A stretch of DNA of 64,000 nucleotides, from the NCBI RefSeq assembly GCF_041379765.1, contig NZ_CP166919.1, positions 2,666,001 through 2,730,000 on the forward strand, in the 5' to 3' direction. This stretch comes from Thalassotalea sp. Sam97. Lineage in GTDB: Bacteria > Pseudomonadota > Gammaproteobacteria > Enterobacterales > Alteromonadaceae. A program made the position numbers and the translations under genes. Of this stretch, positions 1 to 7,825 are shown piece after piece (position 1 is the stretch's first letter; each line of letters begins with the position of its first letter). A model generated the notes under the pieces. It was not told the DNA's origin, searched no databases, and worked only from the letters and a program-made list of their open reading frames with translations.

Positions 1-364
1 CACCGTAAATGAGCAACCAGGTTCAGCATCGGTTGTGCAGTCAGTCTCTGCCTCACTAAACGGCATTGGTTACTCAGGTATCGGTTACAAAACATCAGGT
101 GTTCGCGCGTTGCCACTAAGCAAAAAGGGTGACAACTATGTTGAAGCAAACATGGATAACGCAGTATCGGGTGACTACCCACTATCTCGTTACTTATATG
201 TTTACGTTAACAAGCATCCTAACAAACCACTTTCACCAAAAGAGGCTGAATTCTTAAAAATGGTCTTATCTAAACAAGGCCAGAAGATTGTTGAAAAAGA
301 CGGTTATATTCCGTTACCAGCGTCAGTTGTAGAAAAAGAATGGGCTAAACTTGGTTTGAAATAA
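1..364 (+). CDS. pstS: PstS-type phosphate ABC transporter substrate-binding protein, 3' part
   Basis: The gene enters from the left edge; frame 2 is open from base 2 to the TAA at 362-364, so only about the last 120 residues are present. The visible part carries the PstS-family segments EQPGSASVVQ and IGYSGIGYKT, followed by the C-terminal lobe (PLSRYLYVYVN, then SKQGQKIVEKDGYIPL). PstS proteins bind phosphate in the periplasm and deliver it to PstCAB. The start, signal peptide and any Pho box lie outside the window. It converges on the GcvR-like gene, with a shared terminator between them. A related PstS-like binding protein with another role cannot be excluded from the C-terminus alone. 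Confidence 0.85.
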   Translation, partial: TVNEQPGSASVVQSVSASLNGIGYSGIGYKTSGVRALPLSKKGDNYVEANMDNAVSGDYPLSRYLYVYVNKHPNKPLSPKEAEFLKMVLSKQGQKIVEKDGYIPLPASVVEKEWAKLGLK

Positions 365-394
365 GCGATTATCAATACCATCAAACTCTCATTG

Positions 395-427
395 AAAAAG
401 CCCTAAAGGTCAATCCTTGGGGCTTTT
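395..427. terminator. Bidirectional rho-independent terminator between pstS and gcvR-like gene
   Basis: An AAAAGCCCTA arm pairs with TGGGGCTTTT through an inner AAGG/CCTT helix. A-rich and T-rich flanks on both sides suit two converging genes. Confidence 0.75.
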
Positions 428-478
428 GATTATCTGGTTTTCACTTTGACTATTGGCAAATGACAATACAACGGCCAA

Positions 479-976
479 TTAACGATTGATGTCAACAATC
501 AAATCATCTTCTATATTTTCAAGCGCTTGAATCAGTGCATCAATCTGTTGCTCTGATTGTACGGCGACGATTGCCGATGCTTTAAAAATAGCTTGCCCAA
601 AATGAGGCGCTTTGCCCTGCCGGCTAACCAGCTTCACCAGATTACCCCGAGTTTTATGTATAACCGATGATATATCACCAATAATTCCCGGACGATCATT
701 GGCTACAATTTCTAAAGAAATGGTTTTGTCTTGCTGATAACGCGGTTCAGTGATTTGCACATGCATTGATAAACTTGGAAACGCTTTCAACTCATAAACC
801 AGTGCCTCTGCCTTTTCTTCACTCACTTGTACCTCAAGGATACCCGCAAAAAAACCGGATAAATGACGCATGCTACTGGTTTGCCAATTACCATCATGCT
901 TTTTCACGATACTGGCAAGTTGCTCAACAATACCTGGACGGTCTTCCCCTAAAAACGAAATTACCACATGTCTCAT
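479..976 (-). CDS. gcvR: GcvR-like protein with two ACT domains
   Basis: The 165-residue protein is two ACT domains in tandem: the first begins VVISFLGEDRPGIVEQLA, the second SLEIVANDRPGIIGDIS. Both have the DRPGI turn that marks ligand-binding ACT modules. This is the architecture of GcvR, the accessory repressor that binds glycine and antagonises GcvA at the glycine-cleavage operon in E. coli. There is no DNA-binding domain, as expected for GcvR, which acts through a partner protein. No gcv genes are nearby. It is slightly shorter than E. coli GcvR. Assignment to the family is good; glycine as the ligand is inferred. Confidence 0.75.
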   Translation of the reverse strand: MRHVVISFLGEDRPGIVEQLASIVKKHDGNWQTSSMRHLSGFFAGILEVQVSEEKAEALVYELKAFPSLSMHVQITEPRYQQDKTISLEIVANDRPGIIGDISSVIHKTRGNLVKLVSRQGKAPHFGQAIFKASAIVAVQSEQQIDALIQALENIEDDLIVDINR

Positions 977-1174
977 GCTACATCCCTCTTGTTTACATCA
1001 ACCAACGCCATTATTAAAAACAGCTGTTAACTAATTAATAACAGAGCCGTTTAGTCGGCGCAAAGACTTTTGTTGTCAAAGCGAGATTTATTTCTTAAAG
1101 TTTATGCTAACAATGAACCTGCAGTAACATATGCATCATCTATGTTATTGCCTAAAAACAACATTGGAACTTCC

Positions 1175-2824
1175 ATGAAAAAACATAAATTAGCTGTCGC
1201 ATTGATGTTAGCGACAGGACTATTCGCAGGGTGCTCTGAAAAAGCAGAAACCGCAGAACGTTATACGCTAGTAGAAAGTGCTCAACAGCGTTTAGATATC
1301 TACAAAGAAGTTACCTTAAGTGCTGATTTGTCCCATTTATCAAGCGATCAAAAAAAGATGTTGGCAATCCTTATTGACGCATCGAAAATCATGGATAACC
1401 TATTTTGGCGCCAAGCGTTTGGCGATAACAAAAGCGAATTTCTGGCTCGCATCGACGACCCAAAAGTAAAACGCTTTGTTGAAATCAATTACGGACCATG
1501 GGATAGACTTGATGGTGATAAGCCAATATTAAATGGCGTGAGTGAAAAACCTCTTGGCGCTCAGTTTTATCCAGAAGATATGACCAAAGCTGAGTTTGAG
1601 GAACGTTCATTTAACGGAAACACCGCTTTATACTCATTGGTAAAGCGCAATGATAAAGGCGAGTTATATTCAGTACCTTACTCTGAAGCATACGCAAAAG
1701 AACTTGAACGTGCCGCTGCCTTATTGCGTAAAGCCGCGACCTTCGCAGAAGACGAAGAATTTGCGAACTATCTAAAACTTCGAGCGAATGCCTTTTTATC
1801 GGATAACTACCAGCCATCGGATTTTGCATGGATGGACATGAAGAATAATCCAATTGATGTGGTCATTGGTCCTATCGAAACCTATGAAGACTTATTGTAT
1901 GGCTACCGCGCGAGTTTTGAATCATACGTATTGGTCAAAGATTTAAGCTGGAGTGAAAAACTGGCGAAATACGCTGAATACTTACCACAGCTACAAAAAG
2001 ACTTGCCGGTACCAAAAAAATACAAACAAGAAGTACCTGGCTCCGATGCGGATCTTAATGCTTACGACGTGATTTACTATGCCGGTCACTCGAATGCAGG
2101 ATCTAAAACAATCGCCATAAACCTGCCAAATGATGAAGAAGTGCAACTACAAAAAGGGACCCGCCGATTGCAGCTAAAAAATGCTATGCGTGCTAAATTT
2201 GATGCGATCATGCTACCCATTGGTGAAACCCTGATTAGTCCAGAAGATAGAAAACACATTACCTTTAATGCCTTCTTCGCTAATACCATGTTCCATGAAG
2301 TCGCTCATGGTCTTGGCATTAAAAATACGATTAATGATAAAGGTACGGTTCGTCAAGCATTGAAAGAGCACGCATCAGCATTAGAAGAAGGTAAAGCGGA
2401 TATTCTAGGTTTGTATATGGTACGCCAGCTACTCGCAGAAGGGGCTATTACCGAGGGTGAATTAAAAGACTATTACACTACTTTTATGGCCGGTATTTTC
2501 CGGTCAGTGCGCTTTGGAGCATCAAGCGCCCACGGTAAAGCCAACATGGTACGCTTTAATTACTTTGCTGAAGCTGGCGCCTTCACTAAAGATGACGCTG
2601 GCCTATATAAAGTGGATATGGATAAGATGACTAAAGCGATTGACTCATTGTCTGAGCTAATTCTAACGCTGCAAGGCAACGGCGATTATCAAGGTGTCGA
2701 TCAACTCGTCAAAGACAGCGGCTTTATCAAAGAAGATTTAGCCGCCGATTTAGCTAAGTTAGAAGCAGCCAATATTCCTGTAGACATTACTTTTAAACAA
2801 GGAAAGCGCGTTTTAGATCTATAA
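1175..2824 (+). CDS. M49-like zinc metallopeptidase lipoprotein
   Basis: The ATG at 1175 is chosen because it starts a lipoprotein signal: a KKHK n-region, a hydrophobic core and the lipobox LFAGC with Cys20. An upstream in-frame start at 1070 would bury this signal. The 549-residue product has a zinc motif HEVAH (His374, Glu375, His378) and a second metal and stabilising motif EEGKAD (residues 404-409), the spacing seen in dipeptidyl-peptidase III (family M49). Classical eukaryotic DPP III has the longer HExxGH motif; the five-residue form here matches reports of some bacterial members. Predicted role: periplasmic, membrane-anchored peptidase. Substrate unknown. It stands alone, with a strong terminator after it. 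Confidence 0.7.
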   Translation: MKKHKLAVALMLATGLFAGCSEKAETAERYTLVESAQQRLDIYKEVTLSADLSHLSSDQKKMLAILIDASKIMDNLFWRQAFGDNKSEFLARIDDPKVKRFVEINYGPWDRLDGDKPILNGVSEKPLGAQFYPEDMTKAEFEERSFNGNTALYSLVKRNDKGELYSVPYSEAYAKELERAAALLRKAATFAEDEEFANYLKLRANAFLSDNYQPSDFAWMDMKNNPIDVVIGPIETYEDLLYGYRASFESYVLVKDLSWSEKLAKYAEYLPQLQKDLPVPKKYKQEVPGSDADLNAYDVIYYAGHSNAGSKTIAINLPNDEEVQLQKGTRRLQLKNAMRAKFDAIMLPIGETLISPEDRKHITFNAFFANTMFHEVAHGLGIKNTINDKGTVRQALKEHASALEEGKADILGLYMVRQLLAEGAITEGELKDYYTTFMAGIFRSVRFGASSAHGKANMVRFNYFAEAGAFTKDDAGLYKVDMDKMTKAIDSLSELILTLQGNGDYQGVDQLVKDSGFIKEDLAADLAKLEAANIPVDITFKQGKRVLDL

Positions 2825-2851
2825 ACGTTCGCTAGCAATCTAATATAACCT

Positions 2852-2892
2852 AAAGCCAGCAGGCACCGCGTGATAATGGTTCTGCTGGCTTT
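2852..2892. terminator. Terminator downstream of the M49-like gene, likely bidirectional
   Basis: Perfect 11-bp stem AAAGCCAGCAG / CTGCTGGCTTT with a 19-base loop, followed by TTTCC. On the minus strand it also ends the converging bacteriocin exporter operon. Confidence 0.8.
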
Positions 2893-2918
2893 TCCTATTT
2901 GTTCATCTCATTGGTTAT

Positions 2919-5090
2919 CTAATTCGCCACTTGATTATAACGAGATGTCTGCATGGTCAATTGGCCATTATCTAAATGATACACCTTGTCCGCCATATTT
3001 ATGGTTTCCTGACGATGAGCGATAATAATTCGAGTCATTGATAAGGCTTGTATTTGCTGATTAATTTTTAATTCATTACTTGCATCTAAATGGCTCGTTG
3101 CTTCATCCATATATAACATACATGGCGATTGATACAGCGCTCTGGCTAATAATATTCTTTGAATCTGGCCACCTGACAAACTTGCTCCCATGTCACCAAC
3201 AAGAGAGCTATAGCCCATATTCATTGCTTCAATGTCGTGGTGAACAGCGGCTAGATGAGCACATTGCTTTATTTTTAAAAGGTTGGGCTGCGGATCAAAA
3301 AAGCTTATATTATCATTAATTGAGCCAGCTAATAGCGTGTCGTCTTGCATCACGGCAGCAATTTGTCGGCGATAGTGCTTTAGGCCTAGTTTTGTTATGT
3401 CGTGACCATCAAATAGCACGCGACCAGATGTTGGTTGCAATAACCCCAACATAATTTTCATCAATGTGGTTTTTCCGGCACCAGACGCTCCCGTTATCGC
3501 GATTGACTCGCCAACATCAACACTAAGATTCAAATCACTGAATAACGGCGCCTGTTGGTTATCATAGCTAAAACCAACACCTTCTAACCGTAGCTGCCCT
3601 TTAGTCTTTTGTTGACTATGGTGAACATCAGCGCAGTGTGCAGTTCCCTCTCGATAAGACTCTTGCTCTGTCAACGCAATATCAGCAATACGGTCTAAAT
3701 GCAAACGCATCATTTTAAACTGTATCAGTTGTTCAATTAACTGCACAATGCGCTGAATTAACTGCCCTTTGTAAGCCATAAACGCCAGCACCATACCAAC
3801 CGACAAATGCCCTGCAATTACCGCCAGAGCAGCAAGATAAACAACCAACACATTTTCTAAACCAAACAATAGTTTGTTAAATGCATCAAAGCTTATGGTT
3901 AAACGTCCTAATCGTATTTCACTATTAATGACATCGGCATATCGGTGCTGCCATATACCTTGCCTTTGCGCCTCATTAGCAAACAGTTTAATGGTTTGCA
4001 TGCTACGAATATTTTCCAAAAAATGAGATTGCTCAGTGGCTGAGTTTTGGATCATCTCTTCGGTCGCTTGATGCAAAGGCCGATACAAGGCCAAGCGCAC
4101 TAGAGTATATAAGGCGATGGTGCCACACACCACCATGGTTAGCGTAAGCGAATAAAACCCCATCATCACCAACACTGTTACCGCCATAATGCCGTCAACC
4201 ACGGTTTCAACAACGCCTGTTGTCATTCGTTCGCGAATTTGTGCTAGTGAGCCAAAGCGGGATACGATATCGCCAATATGACGAGATTCAAAATAATTCA
4301 TGGGTAGACGAAGTAAATGGTGCAATAAGTTCACCCCCATTTGCATACTTAACATGCTTGAAAGGCGCAGTATCAACCAACTTCGTAGCGTATTCGTAAC
4401 AACTGAAATAATCGCAATAAGGGCGAAACCTATCGCTAACACCGACAGCAGTGATGTATCAAAGCTAATTAACACTTCATCAACAACCCACTGCATATAA
4501 TACGGTGCCATTAATGCAAATAACTGTAATATCAAAGATAACGCCAATAGCTTTAATACCCCGGAGGTTAAGCCAGTCATTGCACTCCATAACTGGCTTA
4601 GTCGCATTGATAGCTTTTCTTCGCTGACTTTAAAATGTTGAGTCGGTGTTAACTCTAAACAAATGCCGGTAAATTGTTGGCTAAACTGCTCAACAGATAC
4701 GGTGCGCTTGCCTTTGGCAGGATCATGAATAACAAACCGGCGAGACTGGCCACTACCACTAACTTTAGTCAGAACGACAAAGTGATTCATGTTCCAGTGC
4801 AAAATACATGGCAGTTTAAGTTGATGAACTTCTTCTATAGGGCATTGTAGCGCGCGACTTGCTAACCCTAGGCTATCAGCAAGATCGATAAGCTGATGTA
4901 ATGTAGTCCCTTTTAAGCCGACGCGATAACGTTTGCGCATCGCTGGCATATCTAACTGATGGCCATAATAGCTCGCTACCATTGCCATTGATGCTAAGCC
5001 GCACTCTGCAACTTCAGCTTGCAGGATGAGCGGAACTGTTTTTAATGAGGAAAAATTAAGTAAGCTGGTTACTGATGTTTTGTCTTCCAT
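2919..5090 (-). CDS. Peptidase-containing ABC exporter (C39 peptidase, TMD, NBD) for double-glycine-leader peptides
   Basis: This 723-residue protein has the three parts of bacteriocin exporters of the CvaB/LagD type. The N-terminal C39 peptidase has Cys30 (AECGLAS), His103 (NMNHFVV) and Asp123 (HDPAKGKR), an intact triad for cutting after a GG leader. Six membrane segments follow at about residues 175-450, then an ATPase domain with Walker A GASGAGKTT, signature LSGGQIQR, Walker B MLYMDEATS and the IIAHR H-loop. With the HlyD-type adaptor encoded upstream it should form an inner-membrane export complex that uses a TolC encoded elsewhere. It is the last gene of the minus-strand bacteriocin operon. 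No clear Shine-Dalgarno sequence precedes the ATG. Confidence 0.9.
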   Translation of the reverse strand: MEDKTSVTSLLNFSSLKTVPLILQAEVAECGLASMAMVASYYGHQLDMPAMRKRYRVGLKGTTLHQLIDLADSLGLASRALQCPIEEVHQLKLPCILHWNMNHFVVLTKVSGSGQSRRFVIHDPAKGKRTVSVEQFSQQFTGICLELTPTQHFKVSEEKLSMRLSQLWSAMTGLTSGVLKLLALSLILQLFALMAPYYMQWVVDEVLISFDTSLLSVLAIGFALIAIISVVTNTLRSWLILRLSSMLSMQMGVNLLHHLLRLPMNYFESRHIGDIVSRFGSLAQIRERMTTGVVETVVDGIMAVTVLVMMGFYSLTLTMVVCGTIALYTLVRLALYRPLHQATEEMIQNSATEQSHFLENIRSMQTIKLFANEAQRQGIWQHRYADVINSEIRLGRLTISFDAFNKLLFGLENVLVVYLAALAVIAGHLSVGMVLAFMAYKGQLIQRIVQLIEQLIQFKMMRLHLDRIADIALTEQESYREGTAHCADVHHSQQKTKGQLRLEGVGFSYDNQQAPLFSDLNLSVDVGESIAITGASGAGKTTLMKIMLGLLQPTSGRVLFDGHDITKLGLKHYRRQIAAVMQDDTLLAGSINDNISFFDPQPNLLKIKQCAHLAAVHHDIEAMNMGYSSLVGDMGASLSGGQIQRILLARALYQSPCMLYMDEATSHLDASNELKINQQIQALSMTRIIIAHRQETINMADKVYHLDNGQLTMQTSRYNQVAN

Positions 5091-5246
5091 AACAATTTAT
5101 TTCGCAACATGTAAAAAGATCTTGTTGCGCCCCTATTTTTATAAATCAAATTACAAAAGGTTAAATTATTGTCTCATACCAACCTCTTCAACCAACTATT
5201 TCAATTAATATTATTTAGTTAAAATAGGTTTGATATGCTATATAAA

Positions 5247-5660
5247 TCAATCAGGTGTCCCTATCGCATAATGTCTAAGCAGAATGGTTGTAAATAATAT
5301 TGAGAACATTAAACAACCAATAAATAACAAGTAATGTTTAGTGCTATGTCCATATAAAGAAAAACATATAATCATTGATAACCCCAATGTAGCAGTTAAC
5401 ATAAGCACTCTAAGGGATGCTGAGTTTTGAGCGTTTAAAATCTCTTTATCTCTAAAAATGAAGGCAGAGATTCTCAAAATAGGTAGATTTTTATGATCTT
5501 CAGCAAGTACTTCCCCTTCTTGATATATATATGCTTTTGAACTAATCAATAAGGTAATAAGAAATAACAGTGCGCTGACTATAAAATTAGTAGTTTGTAA
5601 GGCTTGAAATAGAAAACTAAAACAGATTATTAAAGATGCGTAACAATATACTTTTTTCAT
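5247..5660 (-). CDS. Small four-helix membrane protein, candidate bacteriocin immunity protein
   Basis: The family is not recognised. The 137-residue product has four hydrophobic segments (about residues 5-22, 27-45, 84-104 and 110-128) with a short polar middle part. It has a good ribosome site (GAGGA, six bases before ATG). It lies directly downstream of two double-glycine-leader peptide genes and upstream of their exporter, on the same strand and in AT-richer DNA than the backbone. In colicin V/microcin-type clusters, small polytopic proteins in this position are usually self-immunity factors. That function is inferred from position and topology only; an accessory export protein is the main alternative. 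Confidence 0.55.
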   Translation of the reverse strand: MKKVYCYASLIICFSFLFQALQTTNFIVSALLFLITLLISSKAYIYQEGEVLAEDHKNLPILRISAFIFRDKEILNAQNSASLRVLMLTATLGLSMIICFSLYGHSTKHYLLFIGCLMFSILFTTILLRHYAIGTPD

Positions 5661-5731
5661 GTTGTTTCCTCATTATTTAATGATAAATTGCATCAACTAG
5701 CCTCTGCTAGCCGATGCTAAATTTAAAGTGT

Positions 5732-5962
5732 TTAGTTTGATTCCGTATAATCCATCACAGCATCAGCCGCTCCAATAATCGCGCCGATTCCCATTCCAAT
5801 AAGCCCTCCAACTAACGCTCCGGGAGGACCTGCAAGTGCCCCTCCAACGGTTGCTCCTACACCCAGCCCGCCCACAGCACCAGTAGCCCCGCCCTCTCCG
5901 GCAGCCTGACTTATGCTTCCGCCTGTAATAATAGTTAACTCTTCAGTATGTAAATCTCGCAT
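5732..5962 (-). CDS. Double-glycine-leader bacteriocin-like precursor peptide B
   Basis: A 76-residue precursor. The leader MRDLHTEELTIITGG ends in Gly-Gly at residues 14-15, the class II bacteriocin/microcin leader that C39 peptidases cut. The mature part would be 61 residues, dominated by Gly and Ala with many GxxxG spacings (GGLGVGATVGG, GGLIGMGIG) and an acidic tail DYTESN. The ATG at 5962 is preferred over a GTG three bases upstream because GGAG lies six bases from the ATG but only three from the GTG. It starts 11 bases after the stop of peptide A, so the two are probably co-translated as a pair. Antimicrobial activity is inferred. Confidence 0.75.
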   Translation of the reverse strand: MRDLHTEELTIITGGSISQAAGEGGATGAVGGLGVGATVGGALAGPPGALVGGLIGMGIGAIIGAADAVMDYTESN

Positions 5963-5973
5963 CACCTTCTCCT

Positions 5974-6183
5974 TTAGTTTGTAAGCCAGCTATAAATTGC
6001 ACCTGCCACTGCACCTGTAGCAACAGCGGTTAGAGTCACAGGTGCTGTCACTGTTATCCCGACAGCGATAGCAGCACCAACTGCAGTAGCGCCCACTCCA
6101 GCTCCTGTCAACCCACCTGCGGCTACATCCCAACCATCGCCACCAACAACCAGTTCAACTTCCATCGTGTTTAATTCACGCAT
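5974..6183 (-). CDS. Double-glycine-leader bacteriocin-like precursor peptide A
   Basis: A 69-residue precursor with leader MRELNTMEVELVVGG (Gly14-Gly15) and a 54-residue mature part starting DGWDVAAGG. This is a helix-prone Gly/Ala/Val-rich stretch ending YSWLTN, and the Trp near each end is typical of membrane-active class II peptides. The leader is similar to that of peptide B (MRxLxTxE...GG), so one exporter can serve both. AAGGAG precedes the ATG. The gene is first in the pair, downstream of a hairpin-rich spacer after the HlyD gene. It may act alone or with peptide B as a two-component bacteriocin. Confidence 0.75.
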   Translation of the reverse strand: MRELNTMEVELVVGGDGWDVAAGGLTGAGVGATAVGAAIAVGITVTAPVTLTAVATGAVAGAIYSWLTN

Positions 6184-6202
6184 AATATAACTCTCCTTGT
6201 AT

Positions 6203-6330
6203 CTGGCATAATGTGCCAGGTTAAATAACAGCCCTATACACGGGCTGTGTAACGTTGATTGAAATAATGAAATTTACCCACTATTTCAACCTCGACTCTT
6301 CAATGAATTGCATAAACCAAACTCATTGAA
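6203..6330 (-). promoter_or_regulatory. Hairpin-rich spacer between the HlyD gene and the bacteriocin peptide genes
   Basis: Three inverted repeats sit in a 160-base gap inside the operon: TTCAATGA/TCATTGAA (6299-6306 and 6323-6330), ACAGCCC/GGGCTGT (6228-6234 and 6242-6248) and CTGGCA/TGCCAG (6203-6208 and 6214-6219), the last just upstream of the peptide A ribosome site. None has a strong U-run. They could set transcript processing, stability or partial termination so that the peptides are made in excess of the exporter. That role is inference. Confidence 0.45.
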
Positions 6331-6344
6331 AGAATATTTAACGA

Positions 6345-7601
6345 TTAGCCTAATCGTCCTTGTATGCTGTAAATAGGTTCTAATAGCCATGCCATAAGCG
6401 AGCGTCGCTCGAGCATTATATCTGCTTCAAATAACATGCCACTTCGTAAATCAAAGGTTTGTCCATAGGCAGCAATATATTGCTGTTTAAGTTTTGCTTT
6501 TAATCGATAAACGGGCTCTTGAAGCGCGACAGGAATTTGAATTTCATTCGGCGTGACAATGGCGTTATCGATACGCACTATCTCACTTTCAATAAAGCCA
6601 AAACGCTGATAAGGAAAGGCATCAAAGCGCAGTCGAGATAACTGGCCTTGCTCAACAAAGCCTGCCGATCGTGTAGGCAATAGCAGCTCTGCAATAAGCT
6701 CTGCGCCTTCAGGTAAAATATGCATTAATGGGCTAGACTGCGCCTTAATAGACGATAGCGCTTGTCCTTCAACCACCTGTAGCGCCATTACCGTACCTGC
6801 TTGACTGGCAACAACCGTATAGCGATAACTGCTGTTTATTTGGGCAAGTTGCTGCTGCAAATCAGCCTTTTGCCGTAATAGCTGATTGATGGTTAGCGTG
6901 TAGGTTTGCGGCAAATTAGCCTTTTCAAATGTTAACTGTTTAATGTGATTATTTTGCTGCACTATGAGACGAGAGATCTGATAATGCTCTTGCTGCGCGT
7001 CCATTAATGCTTGTTGGTGACGCTCTGTTTCAAACTTAGAGAGATAACCTTGCCGTTTCAGAGATTCCATATCCCGTTGTTTAGCGCTAAGTAATATTAA
7101 TTTTTCAGCAGTAAGCTGTTGCTGCGCAATTAATGCGTGCTTTTCCTGCGCTAAATCTTGCAACTGCTGGTCAAAGTTAAGGCTTTGCTGTGTTTGAATG
7201 GTTTTATATTGTTCGATTTCAGCGTCTAATAAGTGTAATTGGGTATCGTATTGGCTTTGTAATTTGTCATTTAGTGCTATACCGTCAGCGGCGTTATTGG
7301 CAATAATTAAGGTTGCTAACGCATCCCCTTTTTGTACGTTACTACCAACATCGACCCACAGCTTCTCTATGGTACCACCTTGCTGAGCAAAGCTTTTTAT
7401 CATACCTTTGTCGGGTGCTAAGAAACCTCGCACAGTTTGTTTTCGTGCATATTCCGCTGTTGATAGAAACACGATAATGAGCAAAGTGACAGCGAGTAAC
7501 ACCCCGACACTTACTTTAATGGATAATGGTTGATTAAGGGCAATGGCCCCACTGAGGCGCTGGCTTTGATGAGCTAAAACTTCCTTACGAAATAATGACA
7601 T
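6345..7601 (-). CDS. HlyD-family membrane-fusion protein for bacteriocin export
   Basis: The ATG at 7601 is chosen because AAGGAG lies five bases before it and the product then begins MSLFRKEV, as in CvaA-type proteins; a start 20 codons upstream has no such site. The 418-residue protein has one N-terminal membrane helix (about residues 31-50, LLAVTLLIIVFLS), a lipoyl/barrel-sandwich half (VRGFLAPDKGMIKSF), a long Gln-rich coiled coil (about 105-255), the second lipoyl half and a C-terminal beta domain. This is the periplasmic adaptor bridging the C39 ABC exporter to TolC. It is the first gene of the operon. Confidence 0.85.
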   Translation of the reverse strand: MSLFRKEVLAHQSQRLSGAIALNQPLSIKVSVGVLLAVTLLIIVFLSTAEYARKQTVRGFLAPDKGMIKSFAQQGGTIEKLWVDVGSNVQKGDALATLIIANNAADGIALNDKLQSQYDTQLHLLDAEIEQYKTIQTQQSLNFDQQLQDLAQEKHALIAQQQLTAEKLILLSAKQRDMESLKRQGYLSKFETERHQQALMDAQQEHYQISRLIVQQNNHIKQLTFEKANLPQTYTLTINQLLRQKADLQQQLAQINSSYRYTVVASQAGTVMALQVVEGQALSSIKAQSSPLMHILPEGAELIAELLLPTRSAGFVEQGQLSRLRFDAFPYQRFGFIESEIVRIDNAIVTPNEIQIPVALQEPVYRLKAKLKQQYIAAYGQTFDLRSGMLFEADIMLERRSLMAWLLEPIYSIQGRLG

Positions 7602-7756
7602 ATCAACTCCTTTTGAACATATCCTATAACTAAAGCTAGGTAATGATCGAGAAGTCGTCAAATTTACACCGCTAAAAATTCAATAAAAATTTTGCAACAC
7701 AATCAATGATATAGCTATGCCTAGAAAACAATCATTGCTAAGCTAAAAATTTCCCA

Positions 7757-7794
7757 TAAAAAACGCCATCAGCATAAGCTGATGGCGTTAATAT
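7757..7794 (-). terminator. Terminator after hldE
   Basis: A 12-bp stem AACGCCATCAGC / GCTGATGGCGTT with a 4-base loop. On the minus strand it is followed by a TTTTT run, so it ends hldE before the bacteriocin operon begins. Confidence 0.8.
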
Positions 7795-7825
7795 TATTGC
7801 GTTATATTTACTAATCTCGTGATAA

